Assembly: GCA_017999235.1 (NCBI GenBank)
Contig: JAGOBN010000351.1
Coordinates: 1 to 5,188, forward strand
DNA length: 5,188 nt
Origin: Anaerolineales bacterium
Lineage (GTDB): Bacteria > Chloroflexota > Anaerolineae > Anaerolineales > UBA6663
Direction: 5' to 3'
Under the pieces are notes generated by a model, which was not told where the DNA came from, made no database searches, and saw nothing but the letters and a program-made list of their open reading frames with translations. The translations under genes were made by a program, and so were the position numbers. This document shows positions 1 to 5,026 of the stretch, in pieces. Positions within the stretch are counted from its first letter, which is position 1. Every line of letters begins with the position of its first letter.

Positions 1-281
1 AGCTCGCCCTGGCGGATGCGCCACTCCCAGGCATAGGGCGTGAGGACGATGTTCATGTTCCGGACCAGGGTCCAGACGATGTAGTAGGCCGCGAACTGGC
101 CGGCCGTGAAGCCGCCCACCGTGCCGCCCTGCGCGGCCGCGATGGTGGTCCAGACCACCAGGTAGACAACGGGCTCGGCCACCATGCCGATCATGTAGAA
201 ATACTGGGCCGTGGCGTATTGAAACTGGCTGATCACGGCCGTCTTGGCGGTCTGCCAGTAGAAGTCGAGCAGCGCCCTCAT
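1..281 (-). CDS. ABC-2 type exporter permease, N-terminal part (cut by window edge)
   Basis: Membrane subunit of an ABC exporter. Only the first 93 residues lie in the window; the gene continues past position 1. I translated it from the ATG at 281-279, and it begins MRALLDFYWQTAKTAVISQF. A short cytoplasmic amphipathic start is followed by a hydrophobic segment at about residues 30-50 and a second at about 61-80. It then has the charged stretch EWRIRQGE (86-93), which resembles the cytoplasmic coupling region of the ABC-2 permeases (PF06182, COG4587/COG3694) that pair with COG4586 ATPases. The start overlaps the stop of the ATPase gene by 4 bp (ATGA), which implies translational coupling and a joint complex in the inner membrane. 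A second permease would be expected further left. The substrate cannot be told. The family is fairly sure; the exact subfamily is less so. Confidence 0.85.
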   Translation of the reverse strand, partial: MRALLDFYWQTAKTAVISQFQYATAQYFYMIGMVAEPVVYLVVWTTIAAAQGGTVGGFTAGQFAAYYIVWTLVRNMNIVLTPYAWEWRIRQGE

Positions 282-1279
282 GCGGGTCGGGCCTCCGCCG
301 AGCCGCTGGCGAAGACGCGCTCGATGACGTCTTCCACCGGCGGGTCCTCCACGGTCAAGTCGGTGATGGGCAGATCGGCCAGAAGCTGAGCCGTCAGACG
401 GGCCGTATCGGCCTTGGGGACGCGCAGTTTGACGTGGGCGCCGTCGCGTTCGACCACTTCGCCGTACTGGCTCCACTCCACCGTGGCTTCGGCCAGGGTG
501 ACGCCGATGGTCTTGTAAGCCGCAAAGCGCTCGGCCAGGCCGGCCAGCCCGCCGTCGTAGAGCAGGCGGCCGTGATGGATGACGATGACGCGCCGGCAGA
601 GCGCCTCCACATCCGCCATATAGTGGCTGGTGAGCAGCACCGTGGCCCCGCTGCGCCGGTTGTACTCGGCCACAAAGGCGCGCAGGCGGCGCTGCATGGT
701 CACGTCCAGGCCGATGGTGGGCTCATCCAGAAAGAGCACGCGCGGCTGGTGCAGCAGGGCGCCGATGAACTCCATCTTCATGCGTTCGCCGAGCGACAGG
801 TTGCGGACCGGCTTTTTGACCAGATCGCCCACCTCCAGCAGGCCGATCAACTCATCGCGGGTGCGCCGGAAAGCGGCCGGGTCCAGGCTGTAAATGGCGC
901 GGCTCAGCTCGAACGAATCCAGAGCCGGGAGGTCCCACTGCAGTTGGTTGCGGTTGCCCATCACCAGCGTGATCTGGCTGAGGAAAGCCTTGGCGCGCTT
1001 CTGCGGGACGTGGCCGAGCACGCTGGCATGGCCGGCGCTGGGGTGGAGCAGGCCGGACAGCATCTTGAGCGTGGTGGTTTTGCCGGCGCCATTCGGCCCC
1101 AGGAAGCCCACCACCTCGCCGGGCGCGATGGCAAACGAGATGGCGTCCACGGCTTTGACTTCCCGGTAGCGGCGCTGGACCAGGCCGCGGACGGCGGCGG
1201 CCAGGCCGGCCTCGCGCTCCGGGACCTGATAGGTTTTGGTGAGCTGCTCAAGCTGGATGACGGGCGCGGCGGATGACAA
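278..1279 (-). CDS. ABC-2 type exporter ATP-binding protein (COG4586/NatA-like)
   Basis: Cytoplasmic ATPase that powers the adjacent ABC-2 permease. All nucleotide-binding motifs are intact (numbering from the TTG start, 333 aa): Walker A GPNGAGKT 61-68, Q-loop glutamine 112, signature LSLGERMK 161-168, Walker B VLFLDEP 181-187 with Asp185 and Glu186, and switch His219 in LLTSHYM. The signature is LSLGE rather than LSGGQ, and an insert lies before Walker A (GLVQRRYREVKAVD); both are typical of the COG4586 group. About 100 residues after the H-loop form a C-terminal accessory domain. Start choice: an ATG at 1306 has no Shine-Dalgarno and adds nine residues. The in-frame TTG at 1279 lies 6 nt after a perfect AGGAGG and gives an N-terminus close to the usual one (short lead, then IQLEQLTKTY). 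I prefer TTG, but 1306 is possible. The stop overlaps the permease ATG. The transported substrate is unknown. Confidence 0.93.
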   Translation of the reverse strand: MSSAAPVIQLEQLTKTYQVPEREAGLAAAVRGLVQRRYREVKAVDAISFAIAPGEVVGFLGPNGAGKTTTLKMLSGLLHPSAGHASVLGHVPQKRAKAFLSQITLVMGNRNQLQWDLPALDSFELSRAIYSLDPAAFRRTRDELIGLLEVGDLVKKPVRNLSLGERMKMEFIGALLHQPRVLFLDEPTIGLDVTMQRRLRAFVAEYNRRSGATVLLTSHYMADVEALCRRVIVIHHGRLLYDGGLAGLAERFAAYKTIGVTLAEATVEWSQYGEVVERDGAHVKLRVPKADTARLTAQLLADLPITDLTVEDPPVEDVIERVFASGSAEARPA

Positions 1280-1285
1280 CCTGGG

Positions 1286-1291
1286 CCTCCT
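1286..1291 (-). promoter_or_regulatory. Shine-Dalgarno AGGAGG that sets the ATPase start
   Basis: The plus strand reads CCTCCT, so the mRNA reads AGGAGG, followed by CCCAGG and then TTG at 1279. The 6-nt spacing suits initiation at this TTG. The upstream ATG at 1306 has no comparable site, and with that start the AGGAGG would lie inside the gene as two Arg codons. The site decides between the two starts. Confidence 0.65.
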
Positions 1292-1406
1292 GGCGGGGTG
1301 GGGCATTGAATACGGCGAATTGTGGATGAAGCGGCACGTGAACTCCGGGGTTCGGCGCGTCTGGGCGAGAAGGCGCAGCCCGGGACGGTTGGCCGGCCGC
1401 TAAGCG

Positions 1407-1943
1407 CTAATGGCCCAGAATCCGGACGATGTCTTCCCGAGGCTGCTGGCCGAGCCGGTAGCCCTTAAACGCCGCCAGCGCGGCCCGCACCTGGTCGCGC
1501 AGGGCCAGCATTCGGGGGTCTTGGGCTTCCCATTCGCCGGCCACCTGGCGGATTACCAGCTGGCTGTCGCCGGTGATTTTGAGCGTGGCGGCCGCCGCGC
1601 GCCGGCCCAGCCGCTGGCCCAGGTCGCGCAGGGCCGCCAGCAGGGTCTGGTATTCGGCTTCGTTGTTGGTCATGGCGGCGGCTTCAAAGGCCAGCCGGGT
1701 GGTGAAGCCGGCGCCCGTGTCATCAAAGATGGCGTAGCTGCCGTAACCGGCGCCCGGGTTGCCGCGGCTTCCGCCGTCGAAGACGATCAGGTAATCCACC
1801 TGGCCGTCCCAGCCCGGTTGGACGGCGGCGCGCACCGGCTCCCGCAGGATTTCGCCGTAGATCTCGCGCAGCCGCGTAAACAGCGCCAGCCGGTCCGCCT
1901 CGGGGAGCGCCGCGATGGTCTCCAGCACCTGCTGCGGGGTCAT
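1407..1943 (-). CDS. RNase HI-like (reverse-transcriptase-like RNase H fold) protein, divergent C-terminus
   Basis: This is a 178-aa cytoplasmic protein with an RNase H fold. Residues 1-35 are a predicted helical extension rich in Leu, Glu and Arg. The RNase H domain starts near residue 50: IVFDGGSRGNPGAG gives catalytic Asp56, TNNEAEY gives Glu95, and ITGDSQLV gives Asp126. These match the first three carboxylates of the DEDD site. The family normally ends with a motif such as N-x-x-A-D-x-x-A that carries the fourth carboxylate. Here the protein stops at PREDIVRILGH, with Leu where that Asp would align. The other two reading frames downstream do not restore the motif, so a simple frameshift is unlikely. 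Family members cleave RNA in RNA-DNA hybrids; whether this one is active is open. It starts 18 nt after the metallo-hydrolase stop with no strong Shine-Dalgarno, so it is probably translated from the same mRNA. Confidence 0.88.
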   Translation of the reverse strand: MTPQQVLETIAALPEADRLALFTRLREIYGEILREPVRAAVQPGWDGQVDYLIVFDGGSRGNPGAGYGSYAIFDDTGAGFTTRLAFEAAAMTNNEAEYQTLLAALRDLGQRLGRRAAAATLKITGDSQLVIRQVAGEWEAQDPRMLALRDQVRAALAAFKGYRLGQQPREDIVRILGH

Positions 1944-1961
1944 AGGCGCCGGCCTGCGGCG

Positions 1962-2792
1962 CTAGGCCGCCGTGAGCCGGTCGTACAGCGACAGGCAGTT
2001 GGCCAGGTGCAGCTGCGCCACCAGACCGTTGAGCGGGATGCGGCTCTTGCCGCATGATTCGAGGTCGATTTCACGCACAGCGTCCCGCGGCCGGCCGCGT
2101 TTGACCACCAGTTCCACCTTTTTACGCAGGCTGTCCAGGTAGCGCAGGTTCGAGCGCACGGCGTCGTCAATCTCGCCGCGCAGCACCACCTCGCCATGCC
2201 CCTGGATCACGTTCTCCAAACCCATGGCCGGGATGCCCTGCAGGGAGTGCACCATTTGGTCAATGTCGCCGTCCACGATGTGCGGCAGCGGCATCATCAT
2301 GTCGCCGCTGAACAGGATGCGGTCCTCTTTGAGCAGGACGGAGATGGAATCCGGCGAGTGGCCGGGGGTGGGGAAGAGCTGCAGGGTCTTCTTGCCCAGG
2401 TGCAGGTTGAGCGGGCCGCCGGCCAGCAGCACCTGGGGCAGGGCAATCTGCAGGTCGGCCAGCTCGCGTGAATTCTGGCGGGCGCGCTCCAGGCCCTCCC
2501 GGCCGGCCGTGTCCAGGCGCTCCCGGCACAGCTGGTGGCCCAGGATTTCGGCGTTCGGGAACAGGCTGTTGCCGTTGGTGTGGTCGGCGTGGTAGTGGGT
2601 GTTGATGATGTAGCGGACCCGGGTTCCCAGCCGCTGTTCGACAAAGTCTTTGATCTGCCGGGTCTCGGACGGAAAGGCCAGGGTGTCGATCAGCACCGCG
2701 CCGTCCGGGTAAACCACGACGCCGGCCGTCACCTGGGCGTATAGGTCACTGGAGAAAATGTAGATGTCTTCGGAGACGCGTTCTCTAAGCAC
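1962..2792 (-). CDS. MBL-fold metallo-hydrolase
   Basis: This is a 276-aa soluble hydrolase of the metallo-beta-lactamase superfamily. The metal-binding set is complete: THYHADH supplies His66, His68, Asp70 and His71; PTPGHS supplies His145; FSGD supplies Asp164; and QGHG supplies His199. This predicts a dinuclear, usually zinc, site. The N-terminal sheet VVVYPDGAVLIDT (25-37) is also typical. Residues 205-276 form a helical tail that does not identify a subfamily. Possible activities include glyoxalase II-like thioester hydrolysis, lactonase or phosphodiesterase; the sequence does not decide, and there is no beta-CASP domain suggesting an RNase. No signal peptide is seen. The start is GTG at 2792-2790, with only a weak AGG upstream. 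A good promoter lies about 50 nt upstream, and the RNase H-like gene follows after 18 nt, so this is the first gene of a likely two-gene operon. Confidence 0.92.
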   Translation of the reverse strand: MLRERVSEDIYIFSSDLYAQVTAGVVVYPDGAVLIDTLAFPSETRQIKDFVEQRLGTRVRYIINTHYHADHTNGNSLFPNAEILGHQLCRERLDTAGREGLERARQNSRELADLQIALPQVLLAGGPLNLHLGKKTLQLFPTPGHSPDSISVLLKEDRILFSGDMMMPLPHIVDGDIDQMVHSLQGIPAMGLENVIQGHGEVVLRGEIDDAVRSNLRYLDSLRKKVELVVKRGRPRDAVREIDLESCGKSRIPLNGLVAQLHLANCLSLYDRLTAA

Positions 2793-2839
2793 AGTAGTTT
2801 GCCTGACCTGCGGAATATAGGGGAAGCGAGCGCGCCTGC

Positions 2840-2869
2840 CTTATAGCATATTCGCAGAGGGCAAGTCAA
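2840..2869 (-). promoter_or_regulatory. Sigma70-type promoter for the MBL hydrolase/RNase H-like operon
   Basis: Read on the minus strand, the -35 box is TTGACT (2869-2864, five of six consensus bases). An 18-nt spacer is followed by the -10 box TATAAG (2845-2840, five of six). TGC directly before the -10 makes it an extended -10. The predicted transcription start is near 2833, leaving a leader of about 40 nt before the GTG at 2792. This is the best promoter match in the window. Assignment is by eye only. Confidence 0.65.
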
Positions 2870-2883
2870 GAAAATGCCATAAT

Positions 2884-2914
2884 TAGACAATACGTTCTTA
2901 TTTTATTGTATACT
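2884..2914 (+). promoter_or_regulatory. Candidate promoter for the DUF5679-like gene
   Basis: The -35-like TAGACA (2884-2889) and -10-like TATACT (2909-2914) each match five of six consensus bases, but the spacer of 19 nt is long. An alternative just downstream is TTGTTT (2914-2919), a 17-nt spacer and TAGAGT (2937-2942) preceded by TGG, which would shorten the leader to about 40 nt. Either reads toward the ATG at 2993. The first candidate's -35 lies 14 nt from the -35 of the oppositely directed operon promoter, so the two would be back to back and could share a regulator. The 2793-2992 region is clearly richer in A and T than its surroundings. Confidence 0.45.
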
Positions 2915-2978
2915 TGTTTCGGGGTTTTCCGTGTGGTAGAGTTTTCTCAGCGTGAGGAGGCTCTGCCCGCGCTTTAGC

Positions 2979-2984
2979 AAGGAG
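2979..2984 (+). promoter_or_regulatory. Shine-Dalgarno AAGGAG that selects the second of two ATGs
   Basis: AAGGAG ends at 2984. Two in-frame ATGs follow, at 2987 (2 nt away, too close) and 2993 (8 nt away, ideal). The site therefore supports initiation at 2993. Confidence 0.7.
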
Positions 2985-2992
2985 AAATGATA

Positions 2993-3259
2993 ATGGCTTT
3001 ACCTGAAACTCCCGCCCGGCCGGTCCCCGCCAACGCGGAAGCGTACTGCGTGAAGTGCAAGGCATCGCGCCCGGTGAACGAAGGCCAGGTGGTGACCGTG
3101 AAGAATGGCAAACAGGCGCTGAAGGGCAAATGCCCGGTCTGCGGCACCACCATGATGAAGTTCCTGTCCAGCAAGCAGGCCGCGGCCGTGCCGGCCGCCC
3201 CGGCCGTCAGCTCGGAAACCCCCGCCAGTTCGGGCGGCGAGCCCGGGGCCGCCAGCTAA
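2993..3259 (+). CDS. Small zinc-ribbon protein, DUF5679-like
   Basis: This is an 88-aa protein with two CxxC knuckles: Cys19/Cys22 in YCVKCKA and Cys47/Cys50 in KCPVCGT, spaced as in a zinc ribbon. Between them, VVTVKNGKQALKG (33-45) resembles the core of the DUF5679 family (PF18930), which I recall as short proteins of unknown function common in Chloroflexota and Actinobacteria. Residues 1-16 and about 62-88 are rich in Pro, Ala, Ser and Gly and are probably disordered. The basic residues around the ribbon would allow nucleic-acid binding, but that is inference. The chosen ATG is 8 nt after AAGGAG; an ATG 6 nt upstream would add only Met-Ile. It is a single-gene transcript, divergent from the hydrolase operon and convergent with the protease. 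Its cellular role is unknown. Confidence 0.9.
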   Translation: MALPETPARPVPANAEAYCVKCKASRPVNEGQVVTVKNGKQALKGKCPVCGTTMMKFLSSKQAAAVPAAPAVSSETPASSGGEPGAAS

Positions 3260-3275
3260 CCGGCGTCCGGTCCAC

Positions 3276-3325
3276 GTTTAAACGAGAAGCGACGCACCCT
3301 CGGGCGCGTCGCTCTTCGTTTAAGC
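3276..3325. terminator. Inverted repeat, probable bidirectional terminator between convergent genes
   Basis: The arms at 3276-3295 and 3306-3325 pair over 20 positions, with two G-U wobbles and one A-C mismatch. The inner part (AGCGACGC/GCGTCGCT) is GC-rich, the outer part is AT-rich (TTAAACGA/TCGTTTAA), and the loop is 10 nt. It begins 16 nt after the stop of the DUF5679-like gene and ends 7 nt before the stop of the protease gene, which comes from the other side. The short TTT run within the outer stem is present on both strands, but neither has a long run of T, so intrinsic termination may be modest. Confidence 0.65.
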
Positions 3326-3332
3326 CGCGCGG

Positions 3333-4208
3333 TCAGGCGCGCGCGCCTACCTTCACCGGGAAGACCGCGATCTGGCCGCCGCGCACCACCCGGGCTTCGA
3401 GCGTCTGGCCCACCGAACGCGGGCCGAGCGCGGCCTGCAAGGCCTCCACTTCGGCCACCGGCCGGCCGCCCAGCCCAATCAGGACATCGCCCTGAAGCAG
3501 GCCGGCCTGGTGCGCGGGGCTGTCCTTCTCCACGCCGATGATCAACAGGCCGCTGGGCTGGCCGGCCAGGGCGGCGCTGGCCTCGGGCAGCAGGACCGGC
3601 TGGCTGCTGAGGCCCAGATAGCCGCGCTGGATGTGCCCATGCTGGCGCAGGGCGTCCGCCACCTGGCGGGCCGCCGCCACCGGCACGGCGATGCTGGCGC
3701 CGCGCGCCAGGGCGCTGCTGTTCAGGCCCGCCACCCGGCCGCTCACGTCCACCAGCGGCCCGCCCGAGAAGCCCGGGAACATGGTCACATCGGTCTGAAT
3801 GTAGGCCTCCAGATGCCGGAACGCGCCGCGCACGGGGCCGCCCAGGGCCACCACATTGCTGACCGCCGCCTGCAGATCATCCGGCCGGCCGAGGGCCAGC
3901 ACCAGGTGGCCCACCTTCACCTCGGCCCATTCGGGGACCACCAGGCCGGCGGCCTCGATCTTGAGCAGGGCCAGATCGCTCGCCGGGTCGCGGCCGATGA
4001 GCTTAGCCGGATGCTGGGCGCCGTCCGGCAGGCTCACGCGGATGTCTTCGTCGCGGCGCACCACGTGGTCGGCGGTGAGGATTTCCCCGGCGGCGCTCCA
4101 CACCACGCCGGTGGCCGGCAGCCGGCCGCGGGCGTCCACGGTCACGGTTGAGCGGCCAGCCTTCTCTACGGCGGCGGCCAGGGCGTCGGAATACTGTTGA
4201 ATGTCCAT
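3333..4208 (-). CDS. HtrA/Deg-like S1C serine protease with PDZ domain, no signal peptide
   Basis: This is a 291-aa trypsin-like protease with a C-terminal PDZ domain. The catalytic triad is complete: His48 in LTADHVV, Asp78 in ASDLALLK and Ser148 in GFSGGPL. Asn is replaced by Phe in the usual GNSGGPL, with the oxyanion Gly146 kept. The protease domain spans about 15-185. The PDZ domain spans about 195-288, with RGYLGL at its start and SPAHQAGLLQGDVLIGLGG in its core. DegP/HtrA proteins normally degrade misfolded proteins outside the cytoplasm after a signal peptide or membrane anchor. Here the N-terminus (MDIQQYSDALAAAVEK) is polar and shows neither, so a cytoplasmic location is inferred. 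Start choice: the ATG at 4208 lies 8 nt after AAGGAG; an ATG at 4286 would add 26 residues without a Shine-Dalgarno and without making a clear signal peptide. The gene lies 116 nt downstream of the response regulator on the same strand; co-transcription is possible but unproven. Confidence 0.93.
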   Translation of the reverse strand: MDIQQYSDALAAAVEKAGRSTVTVDARGRLPATGVVWSAAGEILTADHVVRRDEDIRVSLPDGAQHPAKLIGRDPASDLALLKIEAAGLVVPEWAEVKVGHLVLALGRPDDLQAAVSNVVALGGPVRGAFRHLEAYIQTDVTMFPGFSGGPLVDVSGRVAGLNSSALARGASIAVPVAAARQVADALRQHGHIQRGYLGLSSQPVLLPEASAALAGQPSGLLIIGVEKDSPAHQAGLLQGDVLIGLGGRPVAEVEALQAALGPRSVGQTLEARVVRGGQIAVFPVKVGARA

Positions 4209-4216
4209 GCAAACTG

Positions 4217-4222
4217 CTCCTT
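4217..4222 (-). promoter_or_regulatory. Shine-Dalgarno AAGGAG for the protease gene
   Basis: The plus strand reads CTCCTT, so the mRNA reads AAGGAG, followed by eight bases and then ATG at 4208. It fixes the short start and argues against the ATG at 4286. Confidence 0.75.
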
Positions 4223-4265
4223 GAAAGCGCCAGTGCTGTAACTGCCAGCAGAGTAGCATGGCCGG

Positions 4266-4289
4266 CGGATGGCCCGCCTCCCCCATCCG
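4266..4289. repeat. Short inverted repeat between regulator and protease genes
   Basis: The arms CGGATGG (4266-4272) and CCATCCG (4283-4289) pair perfectly over 7 bp around a 10-nt loop. The repeat lies 36 nt downstream of the response-regulator stop. No T run follows on either strand, so it is a weak terminator candidate at best. In sequence this GC-rich, a 7-bp stem may arise by chance. The rest of the 116-nt gap shows no convincing promoter. Confidence 0.3.
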
Positions 4290-4324
4290 GCGCGCCGCCG
4301 CCTAACCAATTGGGCAGGGCCGGA

Positions 4325-4960
4325 TTACACCGAGATCAATCCCAAGCGCAGGGCGGACGCCACCGCCTCGGCGCGCGAGGCCGCGCTCAGCTTGGTCATG
4401 GCGCCGCCCAGGTGAAACTTTACGGTGTGTTCGCTGATGCCCAGTTTGAGCGCGATGGCCTTGTTGGTCTGGCCGCCGGCCACGCCGCGCAGCACATCGG
4501 ACTCGCGCGGGGAGAGCGTCACGCCCAGCTCATCGCCGCGCAGCCGGCCCAGCAAGGCGGCCGTGGCCGTGGCCGGCAGGATTGTCTCGCCGGAGGCCAG
4601 ATCCAGCACCGCCTCCGCCAATTCCGGGCCGCCGGCCGTCTTGGGCAGGCAGCCGCGCGCGCCGGCCTGCAGGGCCGCCACCATGCGCGCCGTCTGGCCG
4701 ACCTCGGCCAGCGCCAGAATGGCGGGCGCCGGCGCGGCGCGCCGCAGCCGCCACAACCCGTCTAATTCGTCGGTGGCGTCCAGGGCCAGGTCGTAGATCA
4801 GCACGTGCGGTTGGGCGGTGCGCGCCCACTCTTGGGCGGCTTCGGCGGTCTCCGCCGCGCCGATGATCTGAAAGGCGACGGCCGGTTTCTCGGCCTCCAA
4901 TAAGGCGCGCAGGCCGGCGCGCATGGCCGGATAGGGGGAAGCGATGAGGAGGCGCAGCAT
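4325..4960 (-). CDS. LuxR/NarL-family response regulator with degenerate receiver domain
   Basis: This is a 211-aa DNA-binding regulator. Residues 1-120 align with a receiver domain and 148-208 with a LuxR-type helix-turn-helix (LSPRESDVLRGVAGGQTNKA, then GISEHTVKFHLGGAMTKL). In the receiver, the phospho-acceptor position is kept as Asp57 (LIYDLAL), as is the conserved Lys107 (GCLPKTA). The acidic pair that normally binds Mg2+ near residues 8-9 is Ser-Pro (IASPYPAMRAGL), and the usual Thr/Ser switch near residue 85 is Ala. Normal phosphotransfer is therefore doubtful, and the protein may respond to a ligand, a partner or its own concentration. No histidine kinase gene is present in the window. 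The start ATG at 4960 has no Shine-Dalgarno and lies 6 nt after a -10-like TAGAAT, which suggests a leaderless mRNA. It is divergent from the S51-like gene across a short gap holding a dyad, which could be an autoregulatory site. Confidence 0.92.
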   Translation of the reverse strand: MLRLLIASPYPAMRAGLRALLEAEKPAVAFQIIGAAETAEAAQEWARTAQPHVLIYDLALDATDELDGLWRLRRAAPAPAILALAEVGQTARMVAALQAGARGCLPKTAGGPELAEAVLDLASGETILPATATAALLGRLRGDELGVTLSPRESDVLRGVAGGQTNKAIALKLGISEHTVKFHLGGAMTKLSAASRAEAVASALRLGLISV

Positions 4961-4966
4961 ACAATG

Positions 4967-4972
4967 ATTCTA
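4967..4972 (-). promoter_or_regulatory. -10 box of the response-regulator gene, leaderless arrangement
   Basis: On the minus strand TAGAAT (five of six consensus bases) is followed by CATTGT and then ATG at 4960. A start 7 nt after the -10 would fall on the A of the ATG. No clear -35 is seen at normal spacing, and there is no Shine-Dalgarno. Confidence 0.5.
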
Positions 4973-4973
4973 G

Positions 4974-4989
4974 GCCGATTTGCATCGGC
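4974..4989. promoter_or_regulatory. Perfect 16-nt dyad, candidate operator
   Basis: GCCGATTTGCATCGGC has 6-bp arms (GCCGAT/ATCGGC) around TTGC. It sits one base upstream of the regulator's -10, in the spacer where RNA polymerase binds, and about 45 nt upstream of the expected start of the divergent gene. That position suits an operator, perhaps for the regulator itself. The assignment rests on symmetry and location only. Confidence 0.4.
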
Positions 4990-5020
4990 GTTACGTTAGC
5001 AAAACCGAGCCAGTTCATCC

Positions 5021-5026
5021 TATAAT
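5021..5026 (+). promoter_or_regulatory. Consensus -10 box of the S51-like gene, leaderless arrangement
   Basis: TATAAT matches consensus exactly and is followed by TCTCCGC and then ATG at 5034, so transcription should start on or within 1-2 nt of the start codon. A weak -35-like TTAGCA lies at 4996-5001 with a 19-nt spacer. No Shine-Dalgarno precedes the ATG. Confidence 0.6.

Noticed and set aside
434..1276. Long open frame on the plus strand opposite the ABC ATPase
   Set aside because: The minus strand encodes a complete ATPase with all motifs. The plus-strand translation has no recognisable domain and is a by-product of high-GC codon use.
1307..1406. Terminator or promoter between the RNase H-like gene and the ABC operon
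   Set aside because: The gap contains short palindromes (AGCGCT, GGCCGGCC) but no stem with a T run, and no paired -35/-10 boxes at normal spacing. Whether transcription continues through is left open.
1380..1440. Frameshift as the cause of the missing RNase H C-terminal motif
   Set aside because: The other two frames past the PRED residues give no N-x-x-A-D motif, so a single indel would not restore the family end.
1410..2057. Plus-strand open frame across the RNase H-like and hydrolase genes
   Set aside because: It spans two real minus-strand genes and their gap, and its translation has no domain features.
2952..2990. 12-codon upstream reading frame (GTG start, TGA overlapping the ATG at 2987)
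   Set aside because: No Shine-Dalgarno precedes its GTG and it has no run of a single amino acid's codons, so a leader-peptide attenuator is not supported.
3510..4151. Plus-strand open frame opposite the protease
   Set aside because: The His-, Gln- and Ala-rich translation mirrors the protease codons. It has no supporting ribosome site or domain.
4209..4286. 26-residue N-terminal extension of the protease from the ATG at 4286
   Set aside because: It has no Shine-Dalgarno and gives no clear signal peptide, whereas the ATG at 4208 is ideally spaced from AAGGAG.
4209..4324. Separate promoter for the protease gene
   Set aside because: The best -10-like match on the minus strand (TACTCT preceded by TGC) matches only half of the consensus and has no -35 partner.
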